NCBI GenBank assembly: GCA_038230335.1
Contig: JBBRNL010000008.1
Span: forward strand, 66,396-130,395
Length of the DNA: 64,000 nucleotides
Source of the DNA: JBBRDU01 sp038230335
GTDB taxonomy: Bacteria > Verrucomicrobiota > Verrucomicrobiia > Chthoniobacterales > UBA10450
Direction: 5' to 3'
Part shown: in pieces, positions 43,641 through 52,888 of the stretch
Layout: each line of letters opens with the position of its first letter
Numbering within the stretch: the stretch's first letter is position 1
The notes under the pieces: model-generated
Told to the model about the DNA's origin: nothing
Databases searched by the model: none
Seen by the model: the letters and a program-made list of their open reading frames with translations, nothing else
Translations under genes and position numbers: made by a program

Positions 43641-46444
43641 TCAGCCAGAGCTGCCTGGGCCGCGGCCAACCGCGCGATCGGCACTCGAAAGGGACTGCAA
43701 CTGACGTAGTCCAGTCCGAGTCGATGGCAGAACTTTACGCTGTCGGGATCGCCGCCATGTTCGCCGCAAATGCCCAACTTTATTTTTGGACGACTCTTCC
43801 GGCCTTTCTCGACCGCGATTTGCATGAGTTGGCCGACGCCGGTCTGATCGAGGGTAGCGAATGGGTTCTTCTTAAAGATCTCGTTCTCCACATAAGGCAT
43901 GAGAAAGTTGCCCATGTCGTCGCGACTGATGCCGAGCGCCATTTGCGTGAGATCGTTTGTGCCGAAGCTGAAGAATTCCGCAGTCGTGGCTATTTCATCC
44001 GCCGTGAGCGCACCGCGAGGCACTTCAATCATGGTCCCGACCATGTAATCGAACTTCACCTTCTTCTCCGACATCACTTCTTTGGCGACGCGATGGACGA
44101 TCTCCGCCTGAAGATCAAATTCCTTCTTGAAACCAACGAGTGGAATCATGATCTCGGGCTTCACCTTAATCTTCTTCTTTGCGACATGGGCGGCTGCTTC
44201 GAAGACGGCCCGGGCCTGCATTTCGGTAATCTCCGGATAAGCAATGCCGAGGCGGCAGCCGCGGTGACCAAGCATGGGGTTGAACTCGTGGAGTTGCTCC
44301 ACCCGATGCGCGACTTTCTCCGCGCTGACGCCGATTTTTTTCGCGAGGTCCGCCTGTGATTTCGCTTCGTGCGGAAGGAATTCGTGGAGTGGTGGGTCGA
44401 GGAAACGGATCGTCGCGGGATAGCCTTTGAGTGCTTGGAAGATCCCGATGAAGTCATTGCGCTGATAGGGAAGGAGCTTGGCCAGGGCGGCTTTCCGATC
44501 CTCCACGTTGTCCGCCAGAATCATCTCACGCATCGCATCGATGCGATCGCCCTCGAAAAACATGTGCTCGGTGCGTGTGAGGCCAATGCCGACCGCGCCG
44601 AAGGCGAGCGCGTTTTCCGTCTGCTCCGGGTTGTCGGCATTGCAGCGAACGTCGAGTCGCGCGGCTGCCGAACACCAAGTCATGAGTTGATTAAATGCTT
44701 TGAATTTCTCCGTTTTCTGCGCGGCTCTGTCGCCGTGCAGCATGCCGGTGATGATTTCGCTGGGTGCGGTCGCGAGTTGACCGGCGTAAACCGTGCCGGC
44801 GGTGCCGTCGATGGAGAGAAAATCTTCTTCCTGGAAGGTTTGTCCGGCCACGGAAACCGTCCTCTTCTTGTAATCGATCTGCAAGGCGGAGGCGCCGCAG
44901 ATGCAAACCTTGCCCATCTGACGGGCAACGAGCGCGGCGTGCGAAGAGACACCGCCTTTCGCCGTGAGGATTCCTTCCGCCGCGATCATGCCGCGCAAGT
45001 CTTCTGGACTTGTTTCGTTGCGCACGAGCAGGACTTTTTCTCCTTTCTCGGCCGCGGCGGCGGCGCGATCCGCGTTCAGATAAATCCGCCCGGAAGCAGC
45101 GCCGGGACCGGCCGGAAGACCGCTGGCAATGGCTTTCGCTTTCTTCACTTCGGTAACGTCAAAGATCGGTGCGAGGAGCTGGTCCAGTTGATCCGCCGGA
45201 TTGCGCATGACGGCGGTCTTCCAGTCGATCAGCTTCTCCTTGAACATGTCCATGGAGAATTTGAGCGCAGCGGCAGCGGTCCGTTTGCCGTTGCGCGTTT
45301 GCAGCATGAAAAGCTTTCCATCCTGGATGGTGAACTCCACGTCCTGCACATCCTTGAAATGCTTTTCCAGAGTGGCCCGAACCTTGAGCAATTCGGCATA
45401 GCATTTCGGCATCAACTTCTTCAACTCGAGCACCGGTTGCGGCGTGCGTACGCCGGCCACGACATCTTCGCCCTGCGCGTCGATCAGGAATTCACCGTAA
45501 AATTCATTTACACCGTTGGCCGGGTTGCGCGTAAAGGCGACGCCCGAGCCGGAGTTCGTGCCGGTGTTACCATAAACCATGGCCTGCACGTTGACCGCCG
45601 TGCCCCAATCCTGGGGAATGTTGTACTTCCGGCGGTAGACAATCGCGCGATCGTTCATCCATGAACCGAAGACGGCGCCGGCGGCGCCCTTCAGCTGATC
45701 CCATGGATTATTTGGGAAGGCCCGGCCGCTGCGTTCTTTCACCAGTTTCTTAAAACGCGCGACCAGCTCCTGATAATCGGAGGCGTCCAGCTTCGAATCG
45801 TCGATATCGTGCTGGCCGTATTTCTCGTCTTTGTAATGCTCGATGATTGATTCAAAAGGATCGTGATCCTCGCCTTCCCGTTTCTGCACGCCCATGACGA
45901 CGTCGCCATACATTTGGATGAACCGGCGATAGCAATCCCACGCGAAGCGCTCGTTCTTGGTCGCCCGGACAAGTGCGTCAACGGTTTCGTCGTTCAAACC
46001 GAGGTTTAGAATCGTGTCCATCATGCCGGGCATCGAATCGCGTGCGCCGGATCGGACGGCCAACAGCAACGGCATGGCCTGAGTGTCGCCAAATTTTGTG
46101 CCCATGATTCGCTCCATTCGGCGAACGCCTTCTTCCATCTGCGCCGGCATGGCGGCAGGGTAGGTCCGGTTGTGCGTATAAAAATAGGTACACACCTCTG
46201 TCGTGACCGTGAAGCCGGGGGGAACCGGCAGACCGATGCGTGTCATTTCCGCGAGATTGGCACCTTTGCCACCGAGCAACGGTTTCATGTTGCCGGCGCC
46301 GTCGGCGCGGCCATTACCGAAATAGTAAACGTAGCGCGAGACCTTGGTGGGGCGACCCGTTCGAGCGGCGCGCGCCCCTAAACCTGAAGCCGATTTGCGC
46401 TTGAAGCCCGCGGTGGAGCGGGCTGATTTGGTGTTCTTAGCCAT
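43637..46444 (-). CDS. ppdK: Pyruvate, phosphate dikinase
   Basis: 935 residues from the ATG of MAKNTKSARSTAG; an in-frame upstream start would add 20 residues. It interconverts pyruvate, ATP and Pi with phosphoenolpyruvate, AMP and PPi in the cytoplasm. LLGGKGANLAEMTRIGLPVPPGF opens the ATP-grasp domain, and the phosphohistidine is H502 in GGVSSHAALVARQMG. The PEP domain ends with GICGEHGGDPDSV. The first about 45 residues (Lys/Arg/Ala/Ser-rich, FKRKSASGLGARAARTG) form a basic tail not usual in the family. It follows rnr and the PUR gene on the same strand. Confidence 0.96.
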   Translation of the reverse strand: MAKNTKSARSTAGFKRKSASGLGARAARTGRPTKVSRYVYYFGNGRADGAGNMKPLLGGKGANLAEMTRIGLPVPPGFTVTTEVCTYFYTHNRTYPAAMPAQMEEGVRRMERIMGTKFGDTQAMPLLLAVRSGARDSMPGMMDTILNLGLNDETVDALVRATKNERFAWDCYRRFIQMYGDVVMGVQKREGEDHDPFESIIEHYKDEKYGQHDIDDSKLDASDYQELVARFKKLVKERSGRAFPNNPWDQLKGAAGAVFGSWMNDRAIVYRRKYNIPQDWGTAVNVQAMVYGNTGTNSGSGVAFTRNPANGVNEFYGEFLIDAQGEDVVAGVRTPQPVLELKKLMPKCYAELLKVRATLEKHFKDVQDVEFTIQDGKLFMLQTRNGKRTAAAALKFSMDMFKEKLIDWKTAVMRNPADQLDQLLAPIFDVTEVKKAKAIASGLPAGPGAASGRIYLNADRAAAAAEKGEKVLLVRNETSPEDLRGMIAAEGILTAKGGVSSHAALVARQMGKVCICGASALQIDYKKRTVSVAGQTFQEEDFLSIDGTAGTVYAGQLATAPSEIITGMLHGDRAAQKTEKFKAFNQLMTWCSAAARLDVRCNADNPEQTENALAFGAVGIGLTRTEHMFFEGDRIDAMREMILADNVEDRKAALAKLLPYQRNDFIGIFQALKGYPATIRFLDPPLHEFLPHEAKSQADLAKKIGVSAEKVAHRVEQLHEFNPMLGHRGCRLGIAYPEITEMQARAVFEAAAHVAKKKIKVKPEIMIPLVGFKKEFDLQAEIVHRVAKEVMSEKKVKFDYMVGTMIEVPRGALTADEIATTAEFFSFGTNDLTQMALGISRDDMGNFLMPYVENEIFKKNPFATLDQTGVGQLMQIAVEKGRKSRPKIKLGICGEHGGDPDSVKFCHRLGLDYVSCSPFRVPIARLAAAQAALAD

Positions 46445-46576
46445 AAAAATTTTAGTGAACCTGCGGGAGGAAGCGCACACTAATTCCCAGGGTTTGCGTG
46501 TCAACGCGCGGGACGTCGCGCCTGCGATTAATTTTCGAGAGACCTGTCGCCTACCCCGATGAGGTCATTCCGCGGA

Positions 46577-46786
46577 TCAGGCGTGCGCGCTTTCGACGCC
46601 CGCTAACACTTCGCCGATCGCTGCTTTGAATTCATCGACGCCCGTACTTGGGACGATGATGGTGTTGCGCCGGCCATGTGCTTCTTCCGTGATCCGCAGG
46701 AACTTACCGCGATCGTTTTCTCGGAACTCCACGTGAAAGTGCTTGCGCTCAATCTGGAGTTCTTTTGCCTCGATGATGTTGTCCAT
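46577..46786 (-). CDS. PUR-domain DNA/RNA-binding protein
   Basis: 69 residues. LQIERKHFHVEFRENDRGKFLRITEE, then GRRNTIIVPSTG, matches the single-repeat PUR domain of bacterial Pur-alpha-like proteins (DUF3276 family), which bind single-stranded nucleic acid as dimers. It lies between rnr and ppdK on the same strand, 95 bp after rnr. Its role in the cell is not known; the neighbourhood with RNase R may be incidental. Confidence 0.75.
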   Translation of the reverse strand: MDNIIEAKELQIERKHFHVEFRENDRGKFLRITEEAHGRRNTIIVPSTGVDEFKAAIGEVLAGVESAHA

Positions 46787-46881
46787 TCCTAAAGGCTGTG
46801 AGTTTGATCGGGCCCGCGCCGGAAGGGAAGAAGATTATGCGATGTTCGTTAACCCTGTTTATTAGTCGTTTACGTTAAAAG

Positions 46882-49068
46882 TTAACGCCGCCGCCGTCCG
46901 CGCGGTGTCGCCCGCTTCGGTTGATCGGCCAAAGCAAAATCAATCTGGCGTTTAAACCGATCGACCCGAGCGACGAAGACGCGAAGCTCGTCTCCTACGG
47001 AAAAGCGTTTGCGCGAGCGTCTTGCGGTCAAGCGACGTTGCGCCGCGTCGAAGACATAAAAGTCGTCGGTCAAGGTGGAGACGTGAACCACGCCAGTGAG
47101 CAGGACATCGGGCAACTCGATGACCAGCCCGTAATTGCGGACATCCACCACGGTGGCGCGAAAATCCTGCGGATCATGCTCAGCCAGCTGACGCTCGAAG
47201 AATTCCAGCTTCTTCATCCGGACTGCTTCCATCTCCGCTTCGGCCGCTGTTCGTTCGGTGGTCGAGATGTGTTCAGCTAACGAGGCGAGCTCTCCCAAGT
47301 CGACTCGGGCGGGCCTTTTTTCGCTTCGTTCGGCAAGGGACCGGTGTGCTACCAGGTCCGCATATCTCCGGATCGGACTGGTGAAATGGAGATAATTGTT
47401 TTTGGCCAGGCCATAGTGACCGAGTGGCTGAGGCAGATAGCGGGCTCGCTTCAGACTCTTGAGCAGTCCGATTTTTAATGCCTGTTCCTCCGGTTTGCCT
47501 TTGGTCGCGGCGAGGAGCCGCTGAATCTCACGGCGCTGGCTCAGATCGCCAACCTTATACTGATAACTCAGCGCCAGTTCCCGATACTCAGCCAGTTTTT
47601 CCGGGTCAGGATTCTCATGGACCCGGTAAATAGTCGGGATCGACCGATTCTTTAGCTCATGCGCCACGGCTTCGTTAGCCGCCAGCATGAACTCCTCGAC
47701 GAGTTGATGTGACTCGTCGTTTTCGATGCGCTCGAGTCGGACCGGGCGTCCTTCTGCGTCGAGACGTACCTTCACTTCCGGGAAATCGAGATCGAGGGAT
47801 CCTTGTTCGAATCGCTTGCGACGTAACAAGGCGGCCAAATCCCAGGCGGTGTGCAGTCGCTCGCCCAGTTGATCGCGCGCGGGCGATTTCAGGATCGCAT
47901 ACGCCTCCTTGTAGGTAAGACGCTTGGCACTGCGAATGACGGTTCGCCCGAATCGAGCCGAGGTGACGCGGCCGTTATTATCAAAATCAATAAACGCGGA
48001 GTGGGTCAGACGGTCCACGTCGGGCTTAAGACTGCACACGCCATTGCTTAACCGCTCCGGCAGCATCGGAATGACGCGATCAGGCAAATACACGCTGTTG
48101 CCCCGGAGGCGCGCCTCGCGGTCGAGGGCGCTGCCCGGTGTGACGTAGGCGGCGACGTCGGCAATGTGGACGCCGAGACGCCAGCCGCCGCCAAGTTTTT
48201 CGACATCGACGGCGTCATCAAAATCCTTGGCGTCGTCCGGATCAATCGTGACGATAAATTTTCCGCGCAAATCCTCGCGTCCTGCGATCAAGCCAGCTTC
48301 GACGGTTTGCGGAATCCGATTCGCCTCATCCAGGACGTTCTTGGGGAATTCGGTGGGAAGGTGATAATTCCGAACAATCGACAGGACATCGACGCCCGGC
48401 GCGTCGGCTGAACCGAGCACCTCGGTGATTTCGCCTTCCGGATTAACGTGCCGCGACTCCCAAATATCGAGGCGCACCACCACCTTGTCGCCGATTGCGG
48501 GTGAGCGAGGCAACCGGGCCTGGGGCGGCACCTGCACGTAAACGTTGTGCGTGAGACGGGGATCGTCTGGAATGACGTAGAAGAAACTTTTGGGCGATCG
48601 CTGGAGCGTCCCGACGATGGTGTCGTGGGCCCGTTCGAGTATTTTAATCACCCGGCCTTCGGCGCGCGCGTGAGTCTTGCGGCGGGCGGGCGCAGTCTCT
48701 CTTGCGATGCGCACGACCACGCGGTCTCCGTGCATGGCGGTCCCGGTGTTTTCGGCCGCCACAAAAATGTCTTTTTCGCCTGCCTTTTCCGTGACGAGGA
48801 AAGCGAAGCCGGACGGGTGAATCGACAACGTACCCGTGACGAGGTCGGCTTCATCCGGCAGGACGTAACGGTTTTTTCGGATGCACGCGATCTGGCCGGC
48901 GAGTTCCATTTCACCTAGCGTTTTGCCGAGTTCGGAGCGTTGATGCGGCTTTAGGGTGAGTTCGCGCGCCATTTCGACTTTGTCGAGCGGGCGATAATCG
49001 CGGCGCGCGAGAAGGCGCAGAACGGATTCGCGAAGTTGCGGTGGATTGCCTTTCACGTGAAGGGGCAA
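46882..49068 (-). CDS. rnr: Ribonuclease R (3'-5' exoribonuclease, RNB family)
   Basis: 728 residues. An N-terminal winged-helix/cold-shock region (VTGTLSIHPSGFAFLV) precedes the RNB domain. The RNB signature KFIVTIDPDDAKDFDDAVDVE supplies the catalytic aspartates, followed by SPIRRYADLVAHR. A C-terminal S1 domain (FRATVVDVRNYGLVIELPDVLLTG) and an Arg-rich end complete the protein. It degrades structured RNA in the cytoplasm. The start is uncertain: TTG at 49068 or GTG at 49056; the upstream frame stays open for about 25 codons without ATG or GTG. Confidence 0.93.
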   Translation of the reverse strand: MPLHVKGNPPQLRESVLRLLARRDYRPLDKVEMARELTLKPHQRSELGKTLGEMELAGQIACIRKNRYVLPDEADLVTGTLSIHPSGFAFLVTEKAGEKDIFVAAENTGTAMHGDRVVVRIARETAPARRKTHARAEGRVIKILERAHDTIVGTLQRSPKSFFYVIPDDPRLTHNVYVQVPPQARLPRSPAIGDKVVVRLDIWESRHVNPEGEITEVLGSADAPGVDVLSIVRNYHLPTEFPKNVLDEANRIPQTVEAGLIAGREDLRGKFIVTIDPDDAKDFDDAVDVEKLGGGWRLGVHIADVAAYVTPGSALDREARLRGNSVYLPDRVIPMLPERLSNGVCSLKPDVDRLTHSAFIDFDNNGRVTSARFGRTVIRSAKRLTYKEAYAILKSPARDQLGERLHTAWDLAALLRRKRFEQGSLDLDFPEVKVRLDAEGRPVRLERIENDESHQLVEEFMLAANEAVAHELKNRSIPTIYRVHENPDPEKLAEYRELALSYQYKVGDLSQRREIQRLLAATKGKPEEQALKIGLLKSLKRARYLPQPLGHYGLAKNNYLHFTSPIRRYADLVAHRSLAERSEKRPARVDLGELASLAEHISTTERTAAEAEMEAVRMKKLEFFERQLAEHDPQDFRATVVDVRNYGLVIELPDVLLTGVVHVSTLTDDFYVFDAAQRRLTARRSRKRFSVGDELRVFVARVDRFKRQIDFALADQPKRATPRGRRRR

Positions 49069-49170
49069 CTGTTCACGCGAAACGGGACAAGACCAAGCGT
49101 GATCTTTCTTGAAATAATGGGGGTCGGGCAGAACGGTTCGAATAAGCGGGCCTCAATGCTAGTCTGACCC

Positions 49171-50019
49171 ATGATGGGTGCGAGGCCGTGGAAAATCAGA
49201 GACCGCGTGATCGACGTGTCGTGCGGCGGCCTGATCATGGGTGTCTTGAATGTGACGCCGGACTCATTTTCAGATGGTGGCCGCTTTCTCGATCTGGAAG
49301 CGGCAGTGGTCCACGGAGTGCAGATGGCAAAGGAGGGCGCGCAGATTATCGACGTGGGCGGAGAATCGAGCCGGCCCGGCGCGGAGTCGATCCCGGTGGG
49401 CGAAGAGCTGCGACGGGTAATCCCTGTGGTTGAGCGATTACGTCATCAAATCGACCGTTTCATTTCGATCGACACTTGCAAGGCGGAGGTGGCACGGGCT
49501 GCGCTCGACGCGGGGGCAAGTGTGGTGAATGACATTAGCGGTGGTCAAGCCGATCCGGAAATGTTGCCTCTGGTGGGACGCCATGAGGCGGCTCTCATTA
49601 TAATGCACATTCGGGGAACTCCGAAGACCATGCAGACCGCGCCGGTTTATATTGATGTGGTTGATGAGGTGGCGAATTTTTTTCGACAACAATATGCCCG
49701 CGCCCTAGAGTGCGGTATTGATCCCATGGCCATCGCGTTTGATCCGGGAATCGGATTCGGCAAAACGCTTGAGCACAATCTCGAGTTGCTCGGGAATCTC
49801 GATCGGCTCCGCGTGGAGGATCGGCCGATCATGATCGGTGTTTCGCGAAAATCTTTTCTCGAAAAACTTGCCAAGACGCCCGCCGAGGCCGATCGACTCA
49901 TATCGACGGTTGCCTTCACCGCATTGTTGCGGTCGCGCGGCGCGGAAGTATTCCGGGTGCATGACGTGGCCGAGAACCTGCAAGCCTTGCGCGTAGCCGA
50001 AGCAACCATGGCCCGATGA
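49171..50019 (+). CDS. folP: Dihydropteroate synthase
   Basis: 282 residues, TIM-barrel pterin-binding family. GVLNVTPDSFSDGG is the family signature, DVGGESSRPGA and FISIDTCKAEVARAALDAGA follow, and IAFDPGIGFGKT holds the second loop. It condenses p-aminobenzoate with dihydropterin pyrophosphate in folate synthesis. It is divergent from rnr across 102 bp and overlaps the cdaA start (ATGA), the pairing folP-cdaA being seen in other bacteria. Confidence 0.96.
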   Translation: MMGARPWKIRDRVIDVSCGGLIMGVLNVTPDSFSDGGRFLDLEAAVVHGVQMAKEGAQIIDVGGESSRPGAESIPVGEELRRVIPVVERLRHQIDRFISIDTCKAEVARAALDAGASVVNDISGGQADPEMLPLVGRHEAALIIMHIRGTPKTMQTAPVYIDVVDEVANFFRQQYARALECGIDPMAIAFDPGIGFGKTLEHNLELLGNLDRLRVEDRPIMIGVSRKSFLEKLAKTPAEADRLISTVAFTALLRSRGAEVFRVHDVAENLQALRVAEATMAR

Positions 50020-50891
50020 TTCAGCAAATTTTTCATGTTTGGCTCCGCAGCTGGCGCAGTGTCTTCGAGATCATTCTGCTCAGCGTGGTCGTTTACTACG
50101 GCTACCTCTATTTCCGCGGGACCCGCGGGGCCAAAGTGTTGACCGGGCTGGCTATCGTTTTTCTGACGCTCACGCTTATCTCGACGCTTTTGAACCTGAT
50201 CGTGATCGGCTGGATTGTGCGCAGCTTTTCCGTTTTTCTGGCCGTCGCCCTGGTCGTGATTTTTCAACCCGAGCTGCGGCGCGGATTAGCCGAGCTCGGG
50301 GGCCATCCCATTTTTTCGCTCACGAGCGAGAAGCGCGAGACAGTCCATGACATTGCCGAAGCGGTGATTCAGTTGGCTAATAAACAGTTCGGTGCGCTCA
50401 TCGCCATCGAACGGGACACTTCCATCCGCGTTTACGAAGAAACGGGCGTGACCATCGACGCGGATTTCTCGGTGGAACTGATCCTGGCATTGTTCCACCC
50501 CAAATCGGCACTGCACGATGGAGGAGCGATCATTCGCAACGGGCGCCTGGCCGCCGCGGCCTGCATTTTTCCGGTCAGCCAAAGGGAGACGCTCGATCGC
50601 AGTCTGGGCTTGCGGCATCGCGCCGGCCTCGGCATTACCGAAGAATCGGACGCTGTCGCGATCATTGTGTCGGAGGAGACGGGCGGAATTTCGATCTGTC
50701 ATCGGCGACGCATCGAGCGCAACTTTACGGCCGAGACATTTCGACAGCGCATTTCCGAAATCCTATTGCATGGCAATTATGAAGAGACTGATCCTGAAAA
50801 ACTGGCGCGCGAAGCTGACCTCCCTCCTGCTCGCGACCACGCTGTGGTACCTGATCAAAAAGAACGTAGCGACGACCGCCTCGCCGTCTGA
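50016..50891 (+). CDS. cdaA: Diadenylate cyclase CdaA (c-di-AMP synthase)
   Basis: 291 residues. Three N-terminal TM helices (about 15-85) anchor the enzyme in the inner membrane. The DAC domain shows HDGGAIIRNGRLAAAACIF (residues 167 on) and the RHR motif at 200-202 (LGLRHRAGLGITEES), both needed to make c-di-AMP from two ATP. The C-terminal 50 residues are hydrophilic. It is preceded by folP with a 4-bp overlap, and its 3' end overlaps a small CdaR-like gene in another frame (50779-50934). Confidence 0.95.
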   Translation: MIQQIFHVWLRSWRSVFEIILLSVVVYYGYLYFRGTRGAKVLTGLAIVFLTLTLISTLLNLIVIGWIVRSFSVFLAVALVVIFQPELRRGLAELGGHPIFSLTSEKRETVHDIAEAVIQLANKQFGALIAIERDTSIRVYEETGVTIDADFSVELILALFHPKSALHDGGAIIRNGRLAAAACIFPVSQRETLDRSLGLRHRAGLGITEESDAVAIIVSEETGGISICHRRRIERNFTAETFRQRISEILLHGNYEETDPEKLAREADLPPARDHAVVPDQKERSDDRLAV

Positions 50892-50934
50892 GATTAATGC
50901 TCCGGCCGGAATCGAGCAGCGCTCATCTCGTTAG
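50779..50934 (+). CDS. CdaR/YbbR-like membrane microprotein (51 aa), nested at the end of cdaA
   Basis: ATGAAGAGACTG at 50779 opens a 51-residue frame that overlaps the last 113 bp of cdaA in a different frame; an in-frame ATG at 50770 is also possible. The residues MKRLILKNWRAKLTSLLLA and TTLWYLIKKN resemble the N-terminal basic segment and single TM helix of YbbR/CdaR proteins, the usual gene after cdaA. The YbbR repeats are absent: only 23 residues follow the helix. It could be a stripped-down CdaA partner. Its stop overlaps the convergent sprT stop by 4 bp. Confidence 0.55.
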   Translation: MKRLILKNWRAKLTSLLLATTLWYLIKKNVATTASPSEINAPAGIEQRSSR

Positions 50935-51383
50935 CGCAGGAACTTCGCCAAATTGTCTTCTTCCCAGCGGCGGGCCCGTCGATAACCGCGGAACTGCTGC
51001 TCGCGGCGATTAAATTCGTCCGTATGGACACGGCGCCGGCCCCCCGATGTTTCTTGGTCGGGCACGACCGAGTGCAACATTTCGTGATAAAGCACGTACT
51101 GTAGAAACCAAAGCGGAACGAAGGGCTGGTCCAGCGCCGGATTAATTCGAATGACGCGATCCTCCTCTTGGATCGTTCCGAAGATGAAATACTCTTTCGG
51201 ACGATGCTTGCGACGTCGCCCCCATTTTACATCGTAACCGCGCAATCGACCGCGAAAGTATCGCTCATTTAAACGGTCAAAAATGCGCTCCAAATCAAAG
51301 TATTGTCCTTCGTGCCGAAGATTCAGCTGTCCCTGCATGGGCAGCTTTGGGTGAGCCAGTTTGCGCTTAGTTTTTTTCGCCAT
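50931..51383 (-). CDS. SprT-like zinc metalloprotease domain protein
   Basis: 150 residues. The metal site HEMLH is at H100, E101 and H104, with H120 (RRRVHTDEF) as a probable third ligand. FDRLNERYFRGRL at the N-terminus is the typical SprT start. SprT/Spartan family members have been linked to DNA-protein crosslink repair, but bacterial SprT function is unclear. GAGGG lies 9 nt upstream of the ATG, and a good sigma-70-like promoter is at 51423-51450. Confidence 0.8.
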   Translation of the reverse strand: MAKKTKRKLAHPKLPMQGQLNLRHEGQYFDLERIFDRLNERYFRGRLRGYDVKWGRRRKHRPKEYFIFGTIQEEDRVIRINPALDQPFVPLWFLQYVLYHEMLHSVVPDQETSGGRRRVHTDEFNRREQQFRGYRRARRWEEDNLAKFLR

Positions 51384-51422
51384 TGGATCGAGCCCTCGTG
51401 TGAACTAAGTGGGAGTTCAATT

Positions 51423-51450
51423 ATTCTAATAGTGTTTGAGGAGCTGACAA
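51423..51450 (-). promoter_or_regulatory. Sigma-70-like promoter of sprT
   Basis: On the minus strand TTGTCA, 16 bp, TAGAAT. The expected transcript start is near 51416, leaving a leader of about 33 nt to the sprT ATG at 51383. Confidence 0.5.
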
Positions 51451-51613
51451 GCGAAGGCGTTCGGAAATTTCTATTCAAATTGTAAGTAATTAGTGATAAG
51501 ATATTTACGATCAGCCTTTGCGTTTGTGAGAGATTTTGACGGCCCCGCTCAGGGCCATGTTCGTTAGCATTCCTCTTCGCTGATTCGGCCTCGCCCCCTT
51601 CAGCATGCACCTT

Positions 51614-51641
51614 TTGTGTATCTCTAAAATGTGCATATAAT
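51614..51641 (+). promoter_or_regulatory. Sigma-70-like promoter of rodA
   Basis: TTGTGT, 16 bp, TATAAT (a perfect -10 box). Transcription would start near 51648, about 40 nt before the rodA ATG. Confidence 0.5.
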
Positions 51642-51687
51642 CTTCTCCGCAACGGCGCTCGCTGAATGACGTGACACAACAGAAAAG

Positions 51688-52803
51688 ATGACGCCTTTCC
51701 TTCGGAAACTCCTCGGCCTCAATTGGCTGCTTTTGGCCAATATGCTGGCGTTGGCCATTTTTGGCGTCATCGCCATTTATAGCGCCACTTATATGAGGGA
51801 GGATTCGGTTGCATCCGAATTCTGGCGCAAGCAGGCGAACTGGGTCGTGGTCGGCCTTTTTGCCTTCATGTTTACCAGTCTGGTCGACTACCACTGGATC
51901 CGGTGGGGCGCTCTTCCCATGTACCTGGGCGGCATATTTTTCCTCGTTCTGACCAAATTCATTGGCCAGCGGGTTTACGGCGCGCGCAGCTGGTTGCATC
52001 TGGGACCGATCAATTTCCAGCCGGCGCAACTTGCGGTCGTGGCTGGCATTATGGTGCTGGCATTATTTCTGAGCCAGTTTCGACAGATGCACCCGATGCT
52101 GCGGCTCCTTTTGTGCGGCGCCATCGTGGGAGCGCCGTGTCTATTGATCCTGATGCAGCCTGATCTGGGCGAAACCATTATCTGGGCGCCGGTCCTGATG
52201 GCCCTCCTCTTTGTCGCCGGATTACCTCTGCGTTATCTAATCTGCATTGTGCTGATCGCACTCACCTTCATTCCGATCGCGATCAATCTTGGCCTCAAGC
52301 CGTATCAGCAGGAGCGCATTACGGCGTTCATCAACCCGGATATCGACAAGCAGGGTTCAGCCTGGGCGATCAACCAATCGCTCATCGCGATTGGTTCGGG
52401 CGGCTGGGCGGGCAAGGGATTCAAGGCGCCGAACACCCAGATCGAGCTTGGTTTTCTTCCCGCCACGGCCGTGCATAACGACTATATTTTTTCCGCCATT
52501 GGAGAGCAATGGGGATTTGTCGGCGGAATTTTCCTAATCGGCGCTTTTGCCCTGCTTCTCTTAACCTGCCTCTTCGTCGCTTTCTTTGCCGGCGACCAGC
52601 TCGGCTTGCTCCTGGTCATCGGCGTGACCGCGCTGATCTTTACGCATATTTTCCAGAATATCGGGATGACCATATCGATGTTGCCCATCACGGGTGTGCC
52701 ACTGCCGCTTGTGAGCTATAGCGGCTCGTTCGTTTTGATGATCATGTTCGGGCTTGGCATTGTGAACAGTGTTTGGGTTCATCGGAAAATGGTTTCCGAA
52801 TAA
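51688..52803 (+). CDS. rodA: Rod-shape protein RodA (SEDS peptidoglycan glycosyltransferase)
   Basis: 371 residues, about ten TM helices, the usual RodA length. LVDYHWIRWGALPMYLGGI, then GARSWLHLGPINFQPAQLAVVAG, and the conserved loop FIPATAVHNDYIFSAIGEQWGFVGG (here written FLPATAVHNDYIFSAIGE) mark the SEDS family. TGVPLPLVSYSGSFVL is the signature near the C-terminus. It polymerises lipid II glycan strands during cell elongation with a class B PBP, which is not in the window. It has its own promoter candidate. Confidence 0.94.
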   Translation: MTPFLRKLLGLNWLLLANMLALAIFGVIAIYSATYMREDSVASEFWRKQANWVVVGLFAFMFTSLVDYHWIRWGALPMYLGGIFFLVLTKFIGQRVYGARSWLHLGPINFQPAQLAVVAGIMVLALFLSQFRQMHPMLRLLLCGAIVGAPCLLILMQPDLGETIIWAPVLMALLFVAGLPLRYLICIVLIALTFIPIAINLGLKPYQQERITAFINPDIDKQGSAWAINQSLIAIGSGGWAGKGFKAPNTQIELGFLPATAVHNDYIFSAIGEQWGFVGGIFLIGAFALLLLTCLFVAFFAGDQLGLLLVIGVTALIFTHIFQNIGMTISMLPITGVPLPLVSYSGSFVLMIMFGLGIVNSVWVHRKMVSE

Positions 52804-52888
52804 TAAGGCGCGGATGGCACAGCCAACCCGGAACTGACGCCGGCGCGGGTTTACATCGTCGCCGCGTCACTTACAATCGGCCCGCGAC

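Larger units (their letters stand above)
51384..51687. other. Intergenic region between sprT and rodA
   Basis: 304 bp between divergent genes. It carries a sigma-70-like promoter for each direction (51423-51450 for sprT, 51614-51641 for rodA) and an AT-rich patch at about 51465-51515. A GGCCC/GGGCC hairpin at 51541-51556 has no T-tract. I found no RNA gene. Confidence 0.6.

Noticed and set aside
44369..45664. Plus-strand frame of 431 codons opposite ppdK
   Set aside because: Antisense to a full-length enzyme; composition bias only.
51541..51556. GGCCC/GGGCC hairpin in the sprT-rodA gap
   Set aside because: No T-tract on either side and no gene end next to it.
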